Made by a program: the position numbers and the translations under genes | Shown: positions 43,734 through 53,650 of the stretch, one piece after another | Position numbering within the stretch: position 1 is the first letter of the stretch | Layout of the letters: each line of letters begins with the position of its first letter | Source of the DNA: Zopfochytrium polystomum | Lineage: Eukaryota > Chytridiomycota > Chytridiomycetes > Chytridiales > Chytridiaceae | Reading direction: 5' to 3' | Length of the DNA stretch: 64,000 bases | Assembly (NCBI GenBank): GCA_025765615.1 | Contig: JAIVFJ010000063.1 | Span: forward strand, 124,001 to 188,000 | Notes under the pieces: generated by a model | What the model saw: only the letters and a program-made list of their open reading frames with translations | What the model was told of the DNA's origin: nothing | The model's database searches: none

Positions 43734-44349
43734 AATGACTCAGTGTTTGCAATCACGCCATCGAGAGGGGTGTGGCGCGGTCTTGGCATTGTATTCCCGT
43801 GTCGTGTCGGGAGTGCAGGTAGGCGAGAGAAAGAGCAAGCGAACAGAAAAAAGGGAACCGCAAGCAGAAATTCACAGAAAAGAAAGTCTCATCTCAAATA
43901 AAGTCAAGCAGCATTTTTTTCCTTCCGTCGCACTTGCACTTTTACCGACAGTTCAGAGTATTGTGCTTGGTTGCTGCAGGGCGTACTGTGGGTGTGCATC
44001 TTGTGCTTTGAAAATGCGAGGCGCGAGAAACAAACGGATTGTGGTGTGAAGGGGGGTCCAGAAGTCGCTCCTCTCGTCGCCTCTTGTCGCCTCCACGAAG
44101 CGATCTTCAAACAACCAGGCTCTGGAGTATGCAGTTCAGCCAACCGACTAGTCAAAGCGCCAAGAAAGCGTCTTTCATGTTGTCTCCGCACTTTATCCGA
44201 AATGAGGAGCCCATCCCTGATTCTTCTATTCCAGGGTGGCGGACCAAGAAATGCGGGGCTATCTTGGCGTGGGGCCATGAAAGCATACAAAAGCGCTTTG
44301 GGGGGGGGAGTGAGCAGCACCGACGAAAAATTTGGGCAGACTTACAAAC
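43734..44349. other. intergenic
   Basis: 616 bp between the two B-type paralogues. No gene or clear element seen. Confidence 0.4.
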
Positions 44350-45201
44350 ATGGACGAGGAGAGGGCCCAACCTCCCCTTGCCCTTGCCCCGCCGTACTGG
44401 GGCGGCCCAGGCGGCGCTGTTTCCCCCGCCCACTGCACCCACTGCGGCGCGCCCGTCTTCAGTAGCGACCAGAAGAACTCGAGACTGCCGCCTTGGATGC
44501 CACCGCCTCCGCCTCATCCGTTTTTCTTTGACCACCACCACCACGCAGCGCCTACAGCCCTGCGTAAAGCGGGGTCCTTTGCCCTCGTCGCCGTGACTCT
44601 CGTCGTGATCGGCGCAGCGGTCTCCGTCATGCAGGCTGCGCACAGACTGCACAACGAGCTGCTCGCTTTCAGGTTCGGTGGGCAGGGCGCTCTGCAGTTT
44701 GGCGCGGGCCTGCCGCCCCCGGCGTTCCAGTTCCCGCCCCCGCCGCTATCTGGCTTCTGGCCACCAGGCCCGCCGCCGCCTCCAGGCCCTTGGCCGCCTG
44801 GTCCTCCACCGCCTCCTGGGCCTCCACCCCCGCCAGGCTCGCCACCTCCGACGCCTCCCGGCCCGCCAGGATATCCTCCGTTCCCACCTCCTCCGCCACC
44901 GCCAGGCCCACCGGGTCCACCGGGCTCTCCTCCGCCGAGCCTCCCGCCCCCTCCTCCAGGCCCTCCAGGTCCGCCGGGACCACCTCCTCCGGGCCCTCCG
45001 CCGCCGCCTGGTCCTCCTCCCGGCAAACCCCCTGGGAAGCTACCCGGCCGGCGCCCGCACCCACCTCCCGGTCCTCCCCCGCCGCCGCCTCCTTCTCCTC
45101 CCGATGAAGGCGAGGAGCCGCCCGAGTCGCCGCCCGACGACGACGACAACGGCGGTGGCGGGGGCTTCTTTGCGGCCGTCTACAAGCTTAAAGGGCTGTG
45201 A
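44350..45201 (+). CDS. single-pass membrane protein with proline-rich tail, B type paralogue
   Basis: 283 residues. MDEERAQPPL start, HCTHCGAPV motif (~33-41), His-rich patch, TM helix at ~76-95 (FALVAVTLVVIGAAVSV), then QAAHRLHNELLAF. The tail is almost pure PPGPPPPPGP-type repeat, ending PSPPDEGEEPPESPPDD like 42756-43733, then a basic end (VYKLKGL). Same family, tandem orientation, 616 bp downstream of its paralogue. The proline tail suggests an extended rod-like domain. Confidence 0.74.
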   Translation: MDEERAQPPLALAPPYWGGPGGAVSPAHCTHCGAPVFSSDQKNSRLPPWMPPPPPHPFFFDHHHHAAPTALRKAGSFALVAVTLVVIGAAVSVMQAAHRLHNELLAFRFGGQGALQFGAGLPPPAFQFPPPPLSGFWPPGPPPPPGPWPPGPPPPPGPPPPPGSPPPTPPGPPGYPPFPPPPPPPGPPGPPGSPPPSLPPPPPGPPGPPGPPPPGPPPPPGPPPGKPPGKLPGRRPHPPPGPPPPPPPSPPDEGEEPPESPPDDDDNGGGGGFFAAVYKLKGL

Positions 45202-45971
45202 AACTACAGGAGCTTCCTTGCTTTTGTGTTCTTTCGTTCTTTTTTTTTTTTTTTTTTTTTTTTTCGTTGGCCAAACTAGTTGACGAGTGTTGGAAACATG
45301 TGAATGACTACCAAAACGATTGCGAAAGGAAAACCGAAATGTCGAACTCAACTCTGCTCCCCCCCATCACCCAAAAAGAAATAAAAAGGAAAGCAAGCAG
45401 TGCAATCCCTCATCGCGAATATAATGAGCTTGGCGTCATTAAGCCCCCGCCCCGACCGCTTAAAGCCAGTGTTTGTCGGTCGGGAAGAGCGCTGTTGGTC
45501 GACAAAGCAGTGATGGGGTGTCGATTTTGGCTTAAATAATCTGCAGATTTTTGGTGTGCGCCATGATTGGATGAACGCGCCTCGCTCTTCACTCTGCCGT
45601 CGCCAATGCCATTACAGAGTACAGAATTTATGTTTGCCAAGTGTTTCAGTTCCGCCTCGGCATGAAGAAATTTTCTTGGTTTTCTCTTTTCCTTTTCTTT
45701 TTTCTTTTTTCTTTTATTTTTAATTTTTTTTTTTTTGGTTCTTGTCAAGCACTCAATTACACGCGCAATCATGATGGATTATGGAGGAAGTGTGCGCCAA
45801 GAAGAAGCGGCTTCCAGCCAAGACTTTCTTTTCGATGAAAAAAGGGTAAACAGGACCAGAATCAAATAAACAGGGACCTGCATAAATAACAGCCGGCCCG
45901 CGATCTTCTCACACACGCACCACACACGCACACACGAGCACACACACACGCACACACAAAGCCACGCAGCG
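45202..45971. other. intergenic with T-runs
   Basis: A T-run at 45239-45264 and T-rich stretches at 45690-45740. A CA-repeat lies just before the next ATG (45912-45958). No gene seen. Confidence 0.5.
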
Positions 45972-46610
45972 ATGGACAAAAACGAAGAGAAGGACGCCCT
46001 CCTGTCCAGCCTCGACGCCGCCGGCGAGCGCGACGACGACGACACCGTCGACGGTTCCGATCTTTGCCAAGCACACTCGCCAGCGGAGCGAACCTCCCAC
46101 CTTCCCCACTGCGAAACCTGCCGATGCGCCGACACCCACACCCACCAACAACGCGATCCTGAGTCGCTGCTCTGCCCGACGTCCACCCGCAAGACTCAAA
46201 CCGCGATCCTCACCGCCGCTTCCATCGTCGTCCTTGTCGTCACAATCGTTATCTTGCACACCGCTTTTGTTCTAAGCCGTCACATTGCCGAGATGAACGC
46301 GCTCGCCGAGGCGGCGGCTGTGGCGGATCTCGCGGAGGCGAGTGGTTCGCATCTTGGCTTTTTTAACGAGGGCGCAAGCTGGAATGTCGGAGAGCCGGAG
46401 GGGTATGGTGGCGCTTCTTTTGCCGAGGTACCAAAGGAACCTCGGCCGCTCCCGCGTCCGCCGCGCCTACCCGTCGTTCCAAAGCCGACTCACCCCGGAT
46501 CGAAATTGAAGGGCCAGGAGGCTCAAGCAGTGCTACCACCACCGGCAGCGCCGCTCTTGGCGCCGGATGGTACTGACGTTCGCGTGGGTATTGCGGAAGG
46601 GTTGATCTGA
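45972..46610 (+). CDS. single-pass membrane protein, C type
   Basis: 212 residues. Start MDKNEEKDALLSSL (acidic dileucine-like), acidic stretch (~18-28), HCETCR Cys pair (~49-54), TM helix at ~79-101 (LTAASIVVLVVTIVILHTAF) and SRHIAEMNALAEAAAV after it. The tail (~125-212) is Pro-rich and ends PDGTDVRVGIAEGLI. Intact member of the group whose relics lie at 20437 and 50183. No known domain otherwise. Confidence 0.7.
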   Translation: MDKNEEKDALLSSLDAAGERDDDDTVDGSDLCQAHSPAERTSHLPHCETCRCADTHTHQQRDPESLLCPTSTRKTQTAILTAASIVVLVVTIVILHTAFVLSRHIAEMNALAEAAAVADLAEASGSHLGFFNEGASWNVGEPEGYGGASFAEVPKEPRPLPRPPRLPVVPKPTHPGSKLKGQEAQAVLPPPAAPLLAPDGTDVRVGIAEGLI

Positions 46611-46710
46611 AGGATTGGGGGGGGGGAGTGTGGTTGATTCAGTCATTGAGAGGCAGCACTGAAACTGTAAATAGATCCACGTCGATGTTGAGGCACTCGA
46701 ACATGTTATT

Positions 46711-46727
46711 AGGGATCCTCAATTTTG
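46711..46727 (+). repeat. left terminal inverted repeat of the Harbinger element
   Basis: Begins AGGGATCC. Pairs with 49463-49479 with one mismatch. Confidence 0.85.
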
Positions 46728-46816
46728 TCTCTGGCCTGCGGCAGGGCGTTGCCAGAAAGTTCCGGAATTTATAATTGAAGAGAACCCCACCGACAGCCGA
46801 CCAGCCTTGACAAGGT

Positions 46817-48076
46817 ATGCCGCGATCGAGCAACTGCCAGAAGCTGCTGCTCCAGTTGCAGACCGCTGCATACAATCGCGCACAACTGCGAATTTGCCGA
46901 TCACTGGAGCTCATTGACGACGAGAGCGAGGACGACATCGACGCTGCGCTCTTAAAAAGCCTTCAACAATTGGAGTCAACACGGTACATCAGCTCAAGAG
47001 GGCCATACAATCAGTTGGATGCAACAGAGTTTGTTTCGAATCTGCTGGAGAATCAAGACGACCACACCTTTCAAGAGGAATTTCGAATGGCAAAACCAAC
47101 CTTCCAGCACCTCTTGCAGCTTATTGGGAACGATGAGTGTTTCATTTCAAAAGGGCATCGACCGCAGCACCCAGCAGTACTTCAAGTTCTTGTGGTTTTG
47201 AACAGGCTAGGTCACAATGGGAACGGTGCATCATACGGACGGCTTGCACAAATAATGCAAGTTTCTGCTGGTTCAATTGCGAATTTCACAGATCGTGTTT
47301 GTGGTGTCATCAAGCGACGATTGAAAGGGGATTACCTCAAGTGGCCTGATGCTGAAGAGCGCAGACTGGTGAAGCAGCGAATTCAGCAGCGATTTCACTT
47401 CCCAAATTGTCTTGGCTTCGTTGACGGAACGCTTTTTCCCTTAGAATTCAAGCCAACTTATTGTGGTGAGGACTTTTACAGCCGAAAGGGCTGTTACGCC
47501 GTGTCAGGCATCGTAGTTTGCGACGATACACGGAGAATTACCAATATTTACGTGGGCTGGCCTGGGTCAACGCACAACCAGCGAATTCTAGCCAACTCGC
47601 GAATGTACCAGCAGAAGGAAGAGCACTTTGCTCCAAACGAATACGTTCTTGGAGATTCTGCTTTCACTGTGGATTTGCATTGTATCCCCGCTTTCAAGAA
47701 GCCCCCTCGTGGTGGCTTGTCTCAGGATGAGGAATTCTTCAACACTCGACTTGGAGAAGCAAGAATAACCATTGAGCATGCCATCGGGATCATGAAGGGT
47801 CGGTGGCAAATCCTCAAATGTGTGAGAATTCGGGTTGAAACTGTTGAAGACCTTTTGGAGGTCAACACTACTGTCGAAGTATGCGCTATTCTTCACAACT
47901 TTTGCCTCGCAGAAAGTAGCGATGATTTTTTTCAGGAGGAGAGTGAGCTTCAAGAGGAAAACAACAACAACGAGGGCGTTTTATTTGGCCAACATGTGAA
48001 TGTTCGAAGGGTTCGAACGTCAGGGGAGATTCGCCAACAAAGGCTGATGAATACTCTCCTTGAGGAGTTTGTGTAG
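46817..48076 (+). CDS. Harbinger transposase (DDE, HARBI1-like)
   Basis: 419 residues, no interruption. The N-terminal helical DNA-binding region includes GASYGRLAQIMQVSAGSIANF, an HTH-like segment. The DDE_Tnp_4 catalytic core has D ~203 in GFVDGTLFP, D ~280 in LGDSAF and E ~319 in ITIEHAIGIMKGRW, all present. The ending (LRQQRLMNTLLEEF-type) is typical. It cuts and pastes the element at its TIRs, probably together with the SANT-like protein encoded on the other strand. Confidence 0.93.
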   Translation: MPRSSNCQKLLLQLQTAAYNRAQLRICRSLELIDDESEDDIDAALLKSLQQLESTRYISSRGPYNQLDATEFVSNLLENQDDHTFQEEFRMAKPTFQHLLQLIGNDECFISKGHRPQHPAVLQVLVVLNRLGHNGNGASYGRLAQIMQVSAGSIANFTDRVCGVIKRRLKGDYLKWPDAEERRLVKQRIQQRFHFPNCLGFVDGTLFPLEFKPTYCGEDFYSRKGCYAVSGIVVCDDTRRITNIYVGWPGSTHNQRILANSRMYQQKEEHFAPNEYVLGDSAFTVDLHCIPAFKKPPRGGLSQDEEFFNTRLGEARITIEHAIGIMKGRWQILKCVRIRVETVEDLLEVNTTVEVCAILHNFCLAESSDDFFQEESELQEENNNNEGVLFGQHVNVRRVRTSGEIRQQRLMNTLLEEFV

Positions 48077-48227
48077 TGGTACTGTTATCTGAAATAAAGG
48101 AATGATGGAAGAATACGCTGTGCAATGGAGCGCATCACTCAAAAATGGGGAAGTCAGTTTGAAGCAAGTGGAGGAAAGGAAGAAACGCAAAGACGAAAGA
48201 GGAGGCAAAGAAACAAAAAACGCTAAA

Positions 48228-49341
48228 CTAATCAGTGTTCAACATTTGGAGAGCCTCCTCCGCGTCCAGATGAAATTCTTCTTGAAGCTGTTTCAAAGCC
48301 CGCATTCGATGAAGCGCATTTTCAATCCGCAGGCGATTTGTCTCGTACTCTTTTAGCGCGACGCGACGCTTTTCCATCTCGAGGAGATCCTGGTCAAGAC
48401 AGAGCCTCTTCTCTCCACGCTCCTCGGAACCCCGCGTCAGCGAGTCCAGTACATCAGCACCACTGAGCCCTCGACGGCGTGACATCCGTGTATGACAGTC
48501 TTGATCCAAGGAGCGACGACGAGAAGGCTGCAGTGACTCAGGTTCAGAGTCTCCCATCTCGGAACAGCTAGAAGCTGCAGCTGACGAAACTGCTGCTGAC
48601 AAAGCTGCAGATGACGAAGCTTCCTGCAAAACTGAAGACATTGAACCCTCTGTGTCAAACTTGCAGACGACTCTTGGCTTTGTTCGTCAGTGCGAATACG
48701 CCCAACAGAGTTGGCAGATCCAGGAGTGCTTGAGCGGTTGTCACGAGAAGAGGCAGGCAGGGATTGACCAGCTGGGTGTCTGTGAGTTTGGACTGTGTGC
48801 GGCGTTGGTGTAGTGCAGGTTCGAGATACAACTTGGTCGCTCTCATTGGTGACAGGTGGACGACTGGTCAATCGCTCGCCCATCACAGGACTGAGGGTGT
48901 CCCAAAAAGGGCAGCGGCGCAAGATTTCTTTTCGGATGAGATCCTCGGAACCTGCTCCTCCAGCGTCCAGGATGCCTTGGCCGGTGTTGTTTTTCCAGTC
49001 CACCGCCGTTCGGTACGACTTTTCCAAGTCTTGAATCTTGTGGCGTACGTGCTTGTTGGTCCTGCATGGAAAACCCTTCTCGCGAAGAAGGTTGTTCACT
49101 TCAGTGCAAATGACCTCCTTGGTTTCGCCCGCTGCACCTCCTCCTTTCCAGCGTTGGTAGTTGCCAAGTTTCTCAATCCACTCGAGAACAACGCTGATGG
49201 CTGAAACGCCCTGTGGACCATTTTCCACCCATTTAAGTTTTTTCTTTGGTCTGAGGTCGTATCGTCGCTCTCCGGGGTTGTCGAAGACGATGGGGTGGGG
49301 GGCGGTGGCGGTGGTGTGGAGGAAGATTGTGGGTTTGACAT
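48228..49341 (-). pseudogene. Harbinger second protein (SANT/Myb-like), frameshifted
   Basis: From ATG 49341 a Pro/Ser-rich start leads to a Myb/SANT-like trihelix domain (WIEKLGNYQRWKGG, VRHKIQDLEKSYRTAVDW) and a C-terminal coiled coil (EMEKRRVALKEYETNRLR, QLQEEFHLD) ending at 48228. The frame changes in the run of six T at 49238-49243 (an A-run in the gene) and again near 48660-48690. Such proteins carry the transposase to the nucleus and to TIRs. Homopolymer errors in sequencing could explain the first break. Confidence 0.65.
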
Positions 49342-49462
49342 GGCTCCGGCAACCGGCAACCAGCAAACCGCAGGTTTTTTTTGCCGGAGCTTGCCGGTTG
49401 TGCGCAATTATTGGGGACGGACCGGCACGGACCGGTGCCGGAACTTTCTGGAAAATTCCGGT

Positions 49463-49479
49463 CAAAATTGAGCATCCCT
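49463..49479 (-). repeat. right terminal inverted repeat of the Harbinger element
   Basis: Reverse complement of 46711-46727 with one mismatch. Followed by the ATT target duplication. Confidence 0.85.
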
Positions 49480-49730
49480 ATTATTGCGCTTGACGCCACC
49501 GCTTTTCAGCTGATTTGCCGAGTACACCTCTGTTCCGCTTCGCTCCAATTGGTCCGGCTCTACGCTTCCGCAGCTCCCGGCCGCTCACGCCGCCCCCCGG
49601 AGGACCAAATCCCAGCGCGGCGGCCCCTGGTTGCAGCCCTAGCATCCGAGGCACCCGACTCGAAAATGTCTTGTCGTTAGCTTGGAGTAAGTCGGTGGAA
49701 ACGACGGAAAACTCGCGACGACGGAATATT

Positions 49731-49929
49731 TCATTTACAGCGAATTTCACATTCCTTGAGATTTTGGTGCCGAAAAAAAAAGTTTTAGGGGACCACAAAA
49801 AAAGTTCGATTAGGAGGGGTGGCCCGGCTCCAATAGTCAAAAGTTTTTTTTTTTTTGCCTCCACCAAGCTTTTTTTTTTTGCTGCCTCAAAATCTCAAGG
49901 TATATGAAATTCACAGTAACTGTAAATTC
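49731..49929. repeat. MITE-like palindromic element
   Basis: About 199 bp with imperfect inverted ends: TTTACAG..GAATTTCA and CCTTGAGATTTTG on the left recur in reverse complement at 49887-49929. A-runs on the left face T-runs on the right, so it could form a long hairpin. It lies 250 bp after the Harbinger element. No shared termini with it. Confidence 0.4.
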
Positions 49930-50182
49930 AATTAACGGTTGGGGAACGGCAGCCGCGTCGTCACAAGGATCCCGGCATCGATGGTTGCAGCTTCCTCCAG
50001 CCGCGGGCCAACTCCGCCAATGCCAACGCGGTTCCGCCGCCAAACAAGAATCTTTTTTGGATTATGAGGCGGCAGCGGCGGAAGCTAATCGAAAGAGGAA
50101 ACCGAAAAAAAAGTATGATACATAGGTCTCCGCAAACGTTTCACGAATTGTAGTCGGATAGGTTCCCCATTATAAATAAACA

Positions 50183-50510
50183 GTGAAAACAGAACAGACG
50201 ATACCGTCCCAGAACGAGCCCAATTCCATCACCAGAACAGCGGCGGTCTTCGCCAAGCCCAAAGCAGCGAACCTGCAACCTCACTGCGAAACCTGCCGTA
50301 GCGACGCCGTTCACGCGCGCGGCACAGAGTCCCTCGGCACGCACCCTCCCACCGACGCGCGCAAAACGCACAACTGGATCCTCACGGTCGCGACGATCGT
50401 AGTCGTCTCCGTCACGTTCGTCATCATTGCACGCCACCTTTGTGCTGCGCCGACAGATTGCAGAAATCGAAACGCGGCAGAGGCGGCTCGCGATGTGGAT
50501 CTCACGGTGA
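50183..50510 (+). pseudogene. C-type single-pass membrane protein relic (block II)
   Basis: Aligns with 45972-46610: HCETCR Cys pair, ILTVATIVVVSVTFVII helix, then after a 1-nt shift near 50425 HATFVLRRQIAEIE to TGA 50508. The position of the start codon is GTG rather than ATG. A TATA-like TATAAATAA lies just upstream (50171). Same relative place as the relic at 20437. Confidence 0.55.
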
Positions 50511-50970
50511 CGGCAAACGGGCTGCGTCTTGGCGGCTGAATATGGTGGTGCGCTGCGGTGGGGTCGGTTCTACTACTCTCAATGTTTCACCCTAAAAACG
50601 ATTGAAAGAGGACAGGGAATCGTTGCGCTATAAGAAAAAAAAAAAGAAAAAAAAAAACGTATGTTTCCCCAGTGAAAGGGTGGACTGGGTCGGTGCACTT
50701 TGAGCCCTTTTCGGACAGATACCATGGCGCAGCCACAGACAAGGAAAATCGTGGGACCGCGCCGCACACGATGAAACGTGGCACCGAGCATTCGACAGAC
50801 ACAACTGGATGCGGCTTAGGCTTGCGTTCTTTGTCCATTTTGGTATTCTTTTGTTGTTTCCAACTGTCGTAAAAATAAAAAAAAAACTTTTCTTTTTGGG
50901 CTTCTTCAACGGTCTGGGCGTGTGAGGTATCACTGAGCAAGCACCGCTTGGAAACAGGAGAGAACAACTG

Positions 50971-51291
50971 ATGGACGAAGAACGCCAGCCGCTCCTCCAA
51001 CAGGCTTACGATCCCAGCGTCAACCCCAGCGTCAACCCCTGCAGCAGCGGCGGCGAGTACGGAGACAGATGCTACTTGCTCGCTGCTGACGAGAAGCTAA
51101 AACAGCACGGTGACCAGCAACAACACCAAGCGATCCATCGTAGCTCCTCATACGAAAGCCGACTCCAAGCCGCCGTCCTCGTTGTCGCAGCCTCAATTGT
51201 TTTCTTCGCAGCCGCGGTGACCTTGCTCATCTGCAGCGAGATCCACCACATCACGACCAAGTTGAAGGCGTTCGCTGACGATGGGGCTTGA
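50971..51291 (+). CDS. small single-pass membrane protein, A type (block II)
   Basis: 106 residues. Starts MDEERQPLLQQAYDPS, then a Gly/Ser-rich stretch with two Cys, a single TM helix at ~65-90 (LQAAVLVVAASIVFFAAAV TLLIC) and the tail EIHHITTKLKAF. Clear paralogue of 20847-21149, with the same N-terminal nine residues and the same tail. Compact and intact. Function unknown. Confidence 0.72.
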   Translation: MDEERQPLLQQAYDPSVNPSVNPCSSGGEYGDRCYLLAADEKLKQHGDQQQHQAIHRSSSYESRLQAAVLVVAASIVFFAAAVTLLICSEIHHITTKLKAFADDGA

Positions 51292-51402
51292 TCGGTCAAA
51301 GAAGTTGCTATCAGGGGAGGGGGGGGATGAAACGGATGCAATAAAACTTGAAGCGGGTCCAATTGCCCGTCCTCAATGAGACAGTGCCACACGACCCCCG
51401 CA

Positions 51403-52223
51403 ATGGCCAAGGATAGCAGCACTTCACCCACCGGCAGGATCTTCCATCCGCCGTGCTCCTCGCGCTACTAGTGCTCCTCCTGCTTGGCGATGCAGCGCGC
51501 ACCTTTCACCGCGCGACCCAGATCTTGCACGCGGCGAGGACAGTCGTCATGGAACCCCACCGCAGCGCGATGTGGACGCAGCCGCGACCAGGCGTCGGTC
51601 GCGGCTGCCACGATGCCGAGGCGGACACGATGGTGGCTTGGTTCCGCCGCATCGCGCTGTCGGAGCGGGAGGAGCGGTGGATGGCCGAGGATGAGGTTTG
51701 TAGGATGGTCGTTTCAGCCCCAGCCCACCACTTTTAGCTAACCCGGTTGCTCCAGATCCTGCACCTCATCCGCCAACGAGTTCGTTTCATGGATGTTACA
51801 GATAGGGAAGCCGATTTGCCTGAGGGCTCGACCGTCGTCATGAGCTTCGCAGGTGAGGGCGTAACGTCAACGAAACCTTCGATCTGCCACCAACAGAAGC
51901 TTAAGAGTCAAAAAGGCCATCCCACCGCCCCCACACAGCAGGCCATCGTCTCACCCATCCCCGCGAACGTGTCCGTCGATGCCCTTACAACGTGGCTGAC
52001 GATGCTGACGACTAGCTTCAAGACGCGCTACTTTCAGACGGAATCCGAAGCAAACGCGTCCAACTGGATTCTGTCTCAAGCGCTGGCGGTGGCGAAGGGA
52101 TCCACGAGTTTAATGGTGCAGGCCCAGAGCATAATTTTCCATACTTCCCAATGGAATCGTGGACGTCATCAGTGCTACCCCATCCCGCAGCAACGCCAGT
52201 CCCGACTGGTCGACTGCAGTTAA
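51403..52223 (+). pseudogene. D-type protein gene of block II
   Basis: The ATG at 51403 is followed by a frameshift near 51440. Then a TM helix (LLALLVLLLLGDAARTF), the conserved PRPGVGRGCHDAE, WFRRIALSEREERWMAEDE, a 60-nt intron (51696-51755, GTTTGT...GCTAAC...CCAG) and ILHLIRQRVRFMDVTDREADL continuing to 52223. The intron removes an in-frame TAG and keeps the frame, which supports real splicing. The 21280 paralogue lost exactly this region. Unknown function. Confidence 0.55.
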
Positions 52224-52578
52224 AAGATGTGACGAACAGCCAGTTGAACAGGTCCAAGGCGATGAATGTCGAGGTTCTCACAGGCACCAGTGGTGAGTTT
52301 GACGATGATCACAACTGCAGGCGATCATCTCATCGCTTTCTCTAGCTCACAACAATCGTTCCAATTGGCAGCACCAGAGACAGAGGGGCACGACCCGTTT
52401 GGAATTTTTTTTGTGGTTCCGTTTTGGGGTTTCCTTCCCATAAACGGAAGGCAACTTGCGGCGGGAGGTGCTCGCAGAATGCCGAAAGAACAAGGTGTCT
52501 GCTGATTGGCAAAGGCAAGAGGAGAGGGAGAGGGAGAGAGACAGAGAGAGACAGAAGAGACTAACTAAACACACACGA

Positions 52579-52615
<37 letters not shown>

Positions 52616-52618
52616 ACC
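52224..52618. other. promoter region with an (AAGC)n repeat
   Basis: No gene seen. 52524-52560 is a GA-rich run. 52580-52616 is an AAGC tetranucleotide array ending 3 bp before the ATG at 52619, so it would lie in the 5' UTR. Confidence 0.6.
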
Positions 52619-53331
52619 ATGAAGCTCGCCGCCGACGCCGTCACTATCCTTGCCGTCATCATCGTCGCCACCACCGCCGCCGGCGTCCAGGCCGCCGCCA
52701 CCTCCCCCGACATGAACGCCTGCATGGCTGCCGGCCAGATATTCGAGCAAGACATAGCAAAGTGCGCCAACTCCACCGGCACCCAAGCCGACGCCATAAA
52801 GTGCCTCTGCGGCATCCCAACCCTCCTCGACGACTACAAGGCCACCATCGAGGCTTGCAAGGGCATCGTCACCGCTCCGCCGCCGTTGCCGTCCGTCGAC
52901 CAGTTTCAGGCGCTTTGCAAGTATGTGTTGTTGTCCTCTTTCTCTCCTCGTGCATGTGTGTGTGTGTGTGTGTGTGACTCGGTCTTAAACTCGTCCTAAC
53001 TACAATGCTGCTAATATATATTTCGCTCCACAGTAGCGCCGGCTTACCCGCATCAGGCGCCTCGTCAGCTGGCGGAGCTTCCTCCACCGGTCCAACCTCG
53101 TCCGCGTCAGGCGGCTCGTCAGCCGGCGGAGCCGTCTCCACGGGCCTAACCTCGTCGACGTCAAATGGCTCGTCAGCGGGCGTAGCCTCCTCCACTGGTC
53201 CAACCTCGTCATCTGCCGCCGCCGCCACCACCGCGTCCACCACCAACTTCGCCTCGGGCGCTGCCTCTGTTTACGCCGGAAGGACAGTCTTTGCCCTGAC
53301 CTCTTTTGCCTGTGCTGCCGCCTTGATGTAG
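52619..53331 (+). CDS. secreted, probably GPI-anchored Cys/Ser-rich protein
   Basis: Exon 1 52619-52920, intron 52921-53033 (113 nt, GTATGT...CTAAC...CCACAG), exon 2 53034-53331. 199 residues. Signal peptide (MKLAADAVTILAVIIVATTA), a six-cysteine domain (residues ~39-102, spacing C..C..CxC..C..C), a Ser/Gly/Thr-rich stalk of repeated ASSxGPTSS units, then a C-terminal hydrophobic tail (AGRTVFALTSFACAAALM) after a small-residue site, as for GPI attachment. Likely a cell-wall or plasma-membrane surface protein. Not a canonical eight-Cys CFEM domain. Confidence 0.78.
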
Positions 53332-53486
53332 TAATGCTGCGCTTGAGCGCCACGGTTTTGGATTTTTGGTCGCATTTTGCTTCGGTCCCTTTTTGCTTCC
53401 CATTTTCGCTGTCACTTTCGTTTCGGCTGTATTAGAGTATGCATTGTCACTAATTGCAAATGGCTGGGGCGCTTTGGTTGGGGAAT

Positions 53487-53650
53487 AACTGAGCAAGCAC
53501 CCCAAGGAGGCAACAGAACAAATAGACGAAACGCAGGTGGCGTCTCCGCCTGTAGCTTAAGATCCCAGCGTCATCCCCCGGCAGCCGCGAGTACGCACAA
53601 ACCGACTTCAAGCAGATATCATCATTGCCGAAACCTTGGTGTGTTCCGTG
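53487..53650 (+). pseudogene. relic of a third A-type gene
   Basis: Nucleotide similarity to 50935-51190 (CTGAGCAAGCACC, then GACGAA, GATCCCAGCGTCA, GCGAGTAC, CCGACTTCAAGC in the same order). The ATG position reads ATA and the frame is lost. Confidence 0.45.

Larger units (their letters stand above)
46711..49479 (+). mobile_element. PIF/Harbinger DNA transposon
   Basis: 2769 bp. Terminal inverted repeats of 17 bp (46711-46727 and 49463-49479, AGGGATSCTCAATTTTG, 16/17), a second inner inverted match of 14 bp (46752-46765 with 49438-49451, CCAGAAAGTTCCGG) and a 3-bp ATT duplication (46708-46710, 49480-49482). Three-base target duplication and two divergent-convergent ORFs (DDE transposase plus SANT/Myb-like protein) are diagnostic of this superfamily. 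The transposase is intact, so the copy may be recent. Confidence 0.9.

Noticed and set aside
44514..45149. Long Gly-rich frame on the - strand opposite the proline-rich gene
   Set aside because: It is the complement of CCN-rich proline codons. The + strand frame has paralogues, a TM helix and an intact start.
51853..51896. Intron GTGAGG...CAACAG in the D-type gene
   Set aside because: Splicing it would bring an immediate stop in one copy, while the unspliced frame is conserved in both copies.
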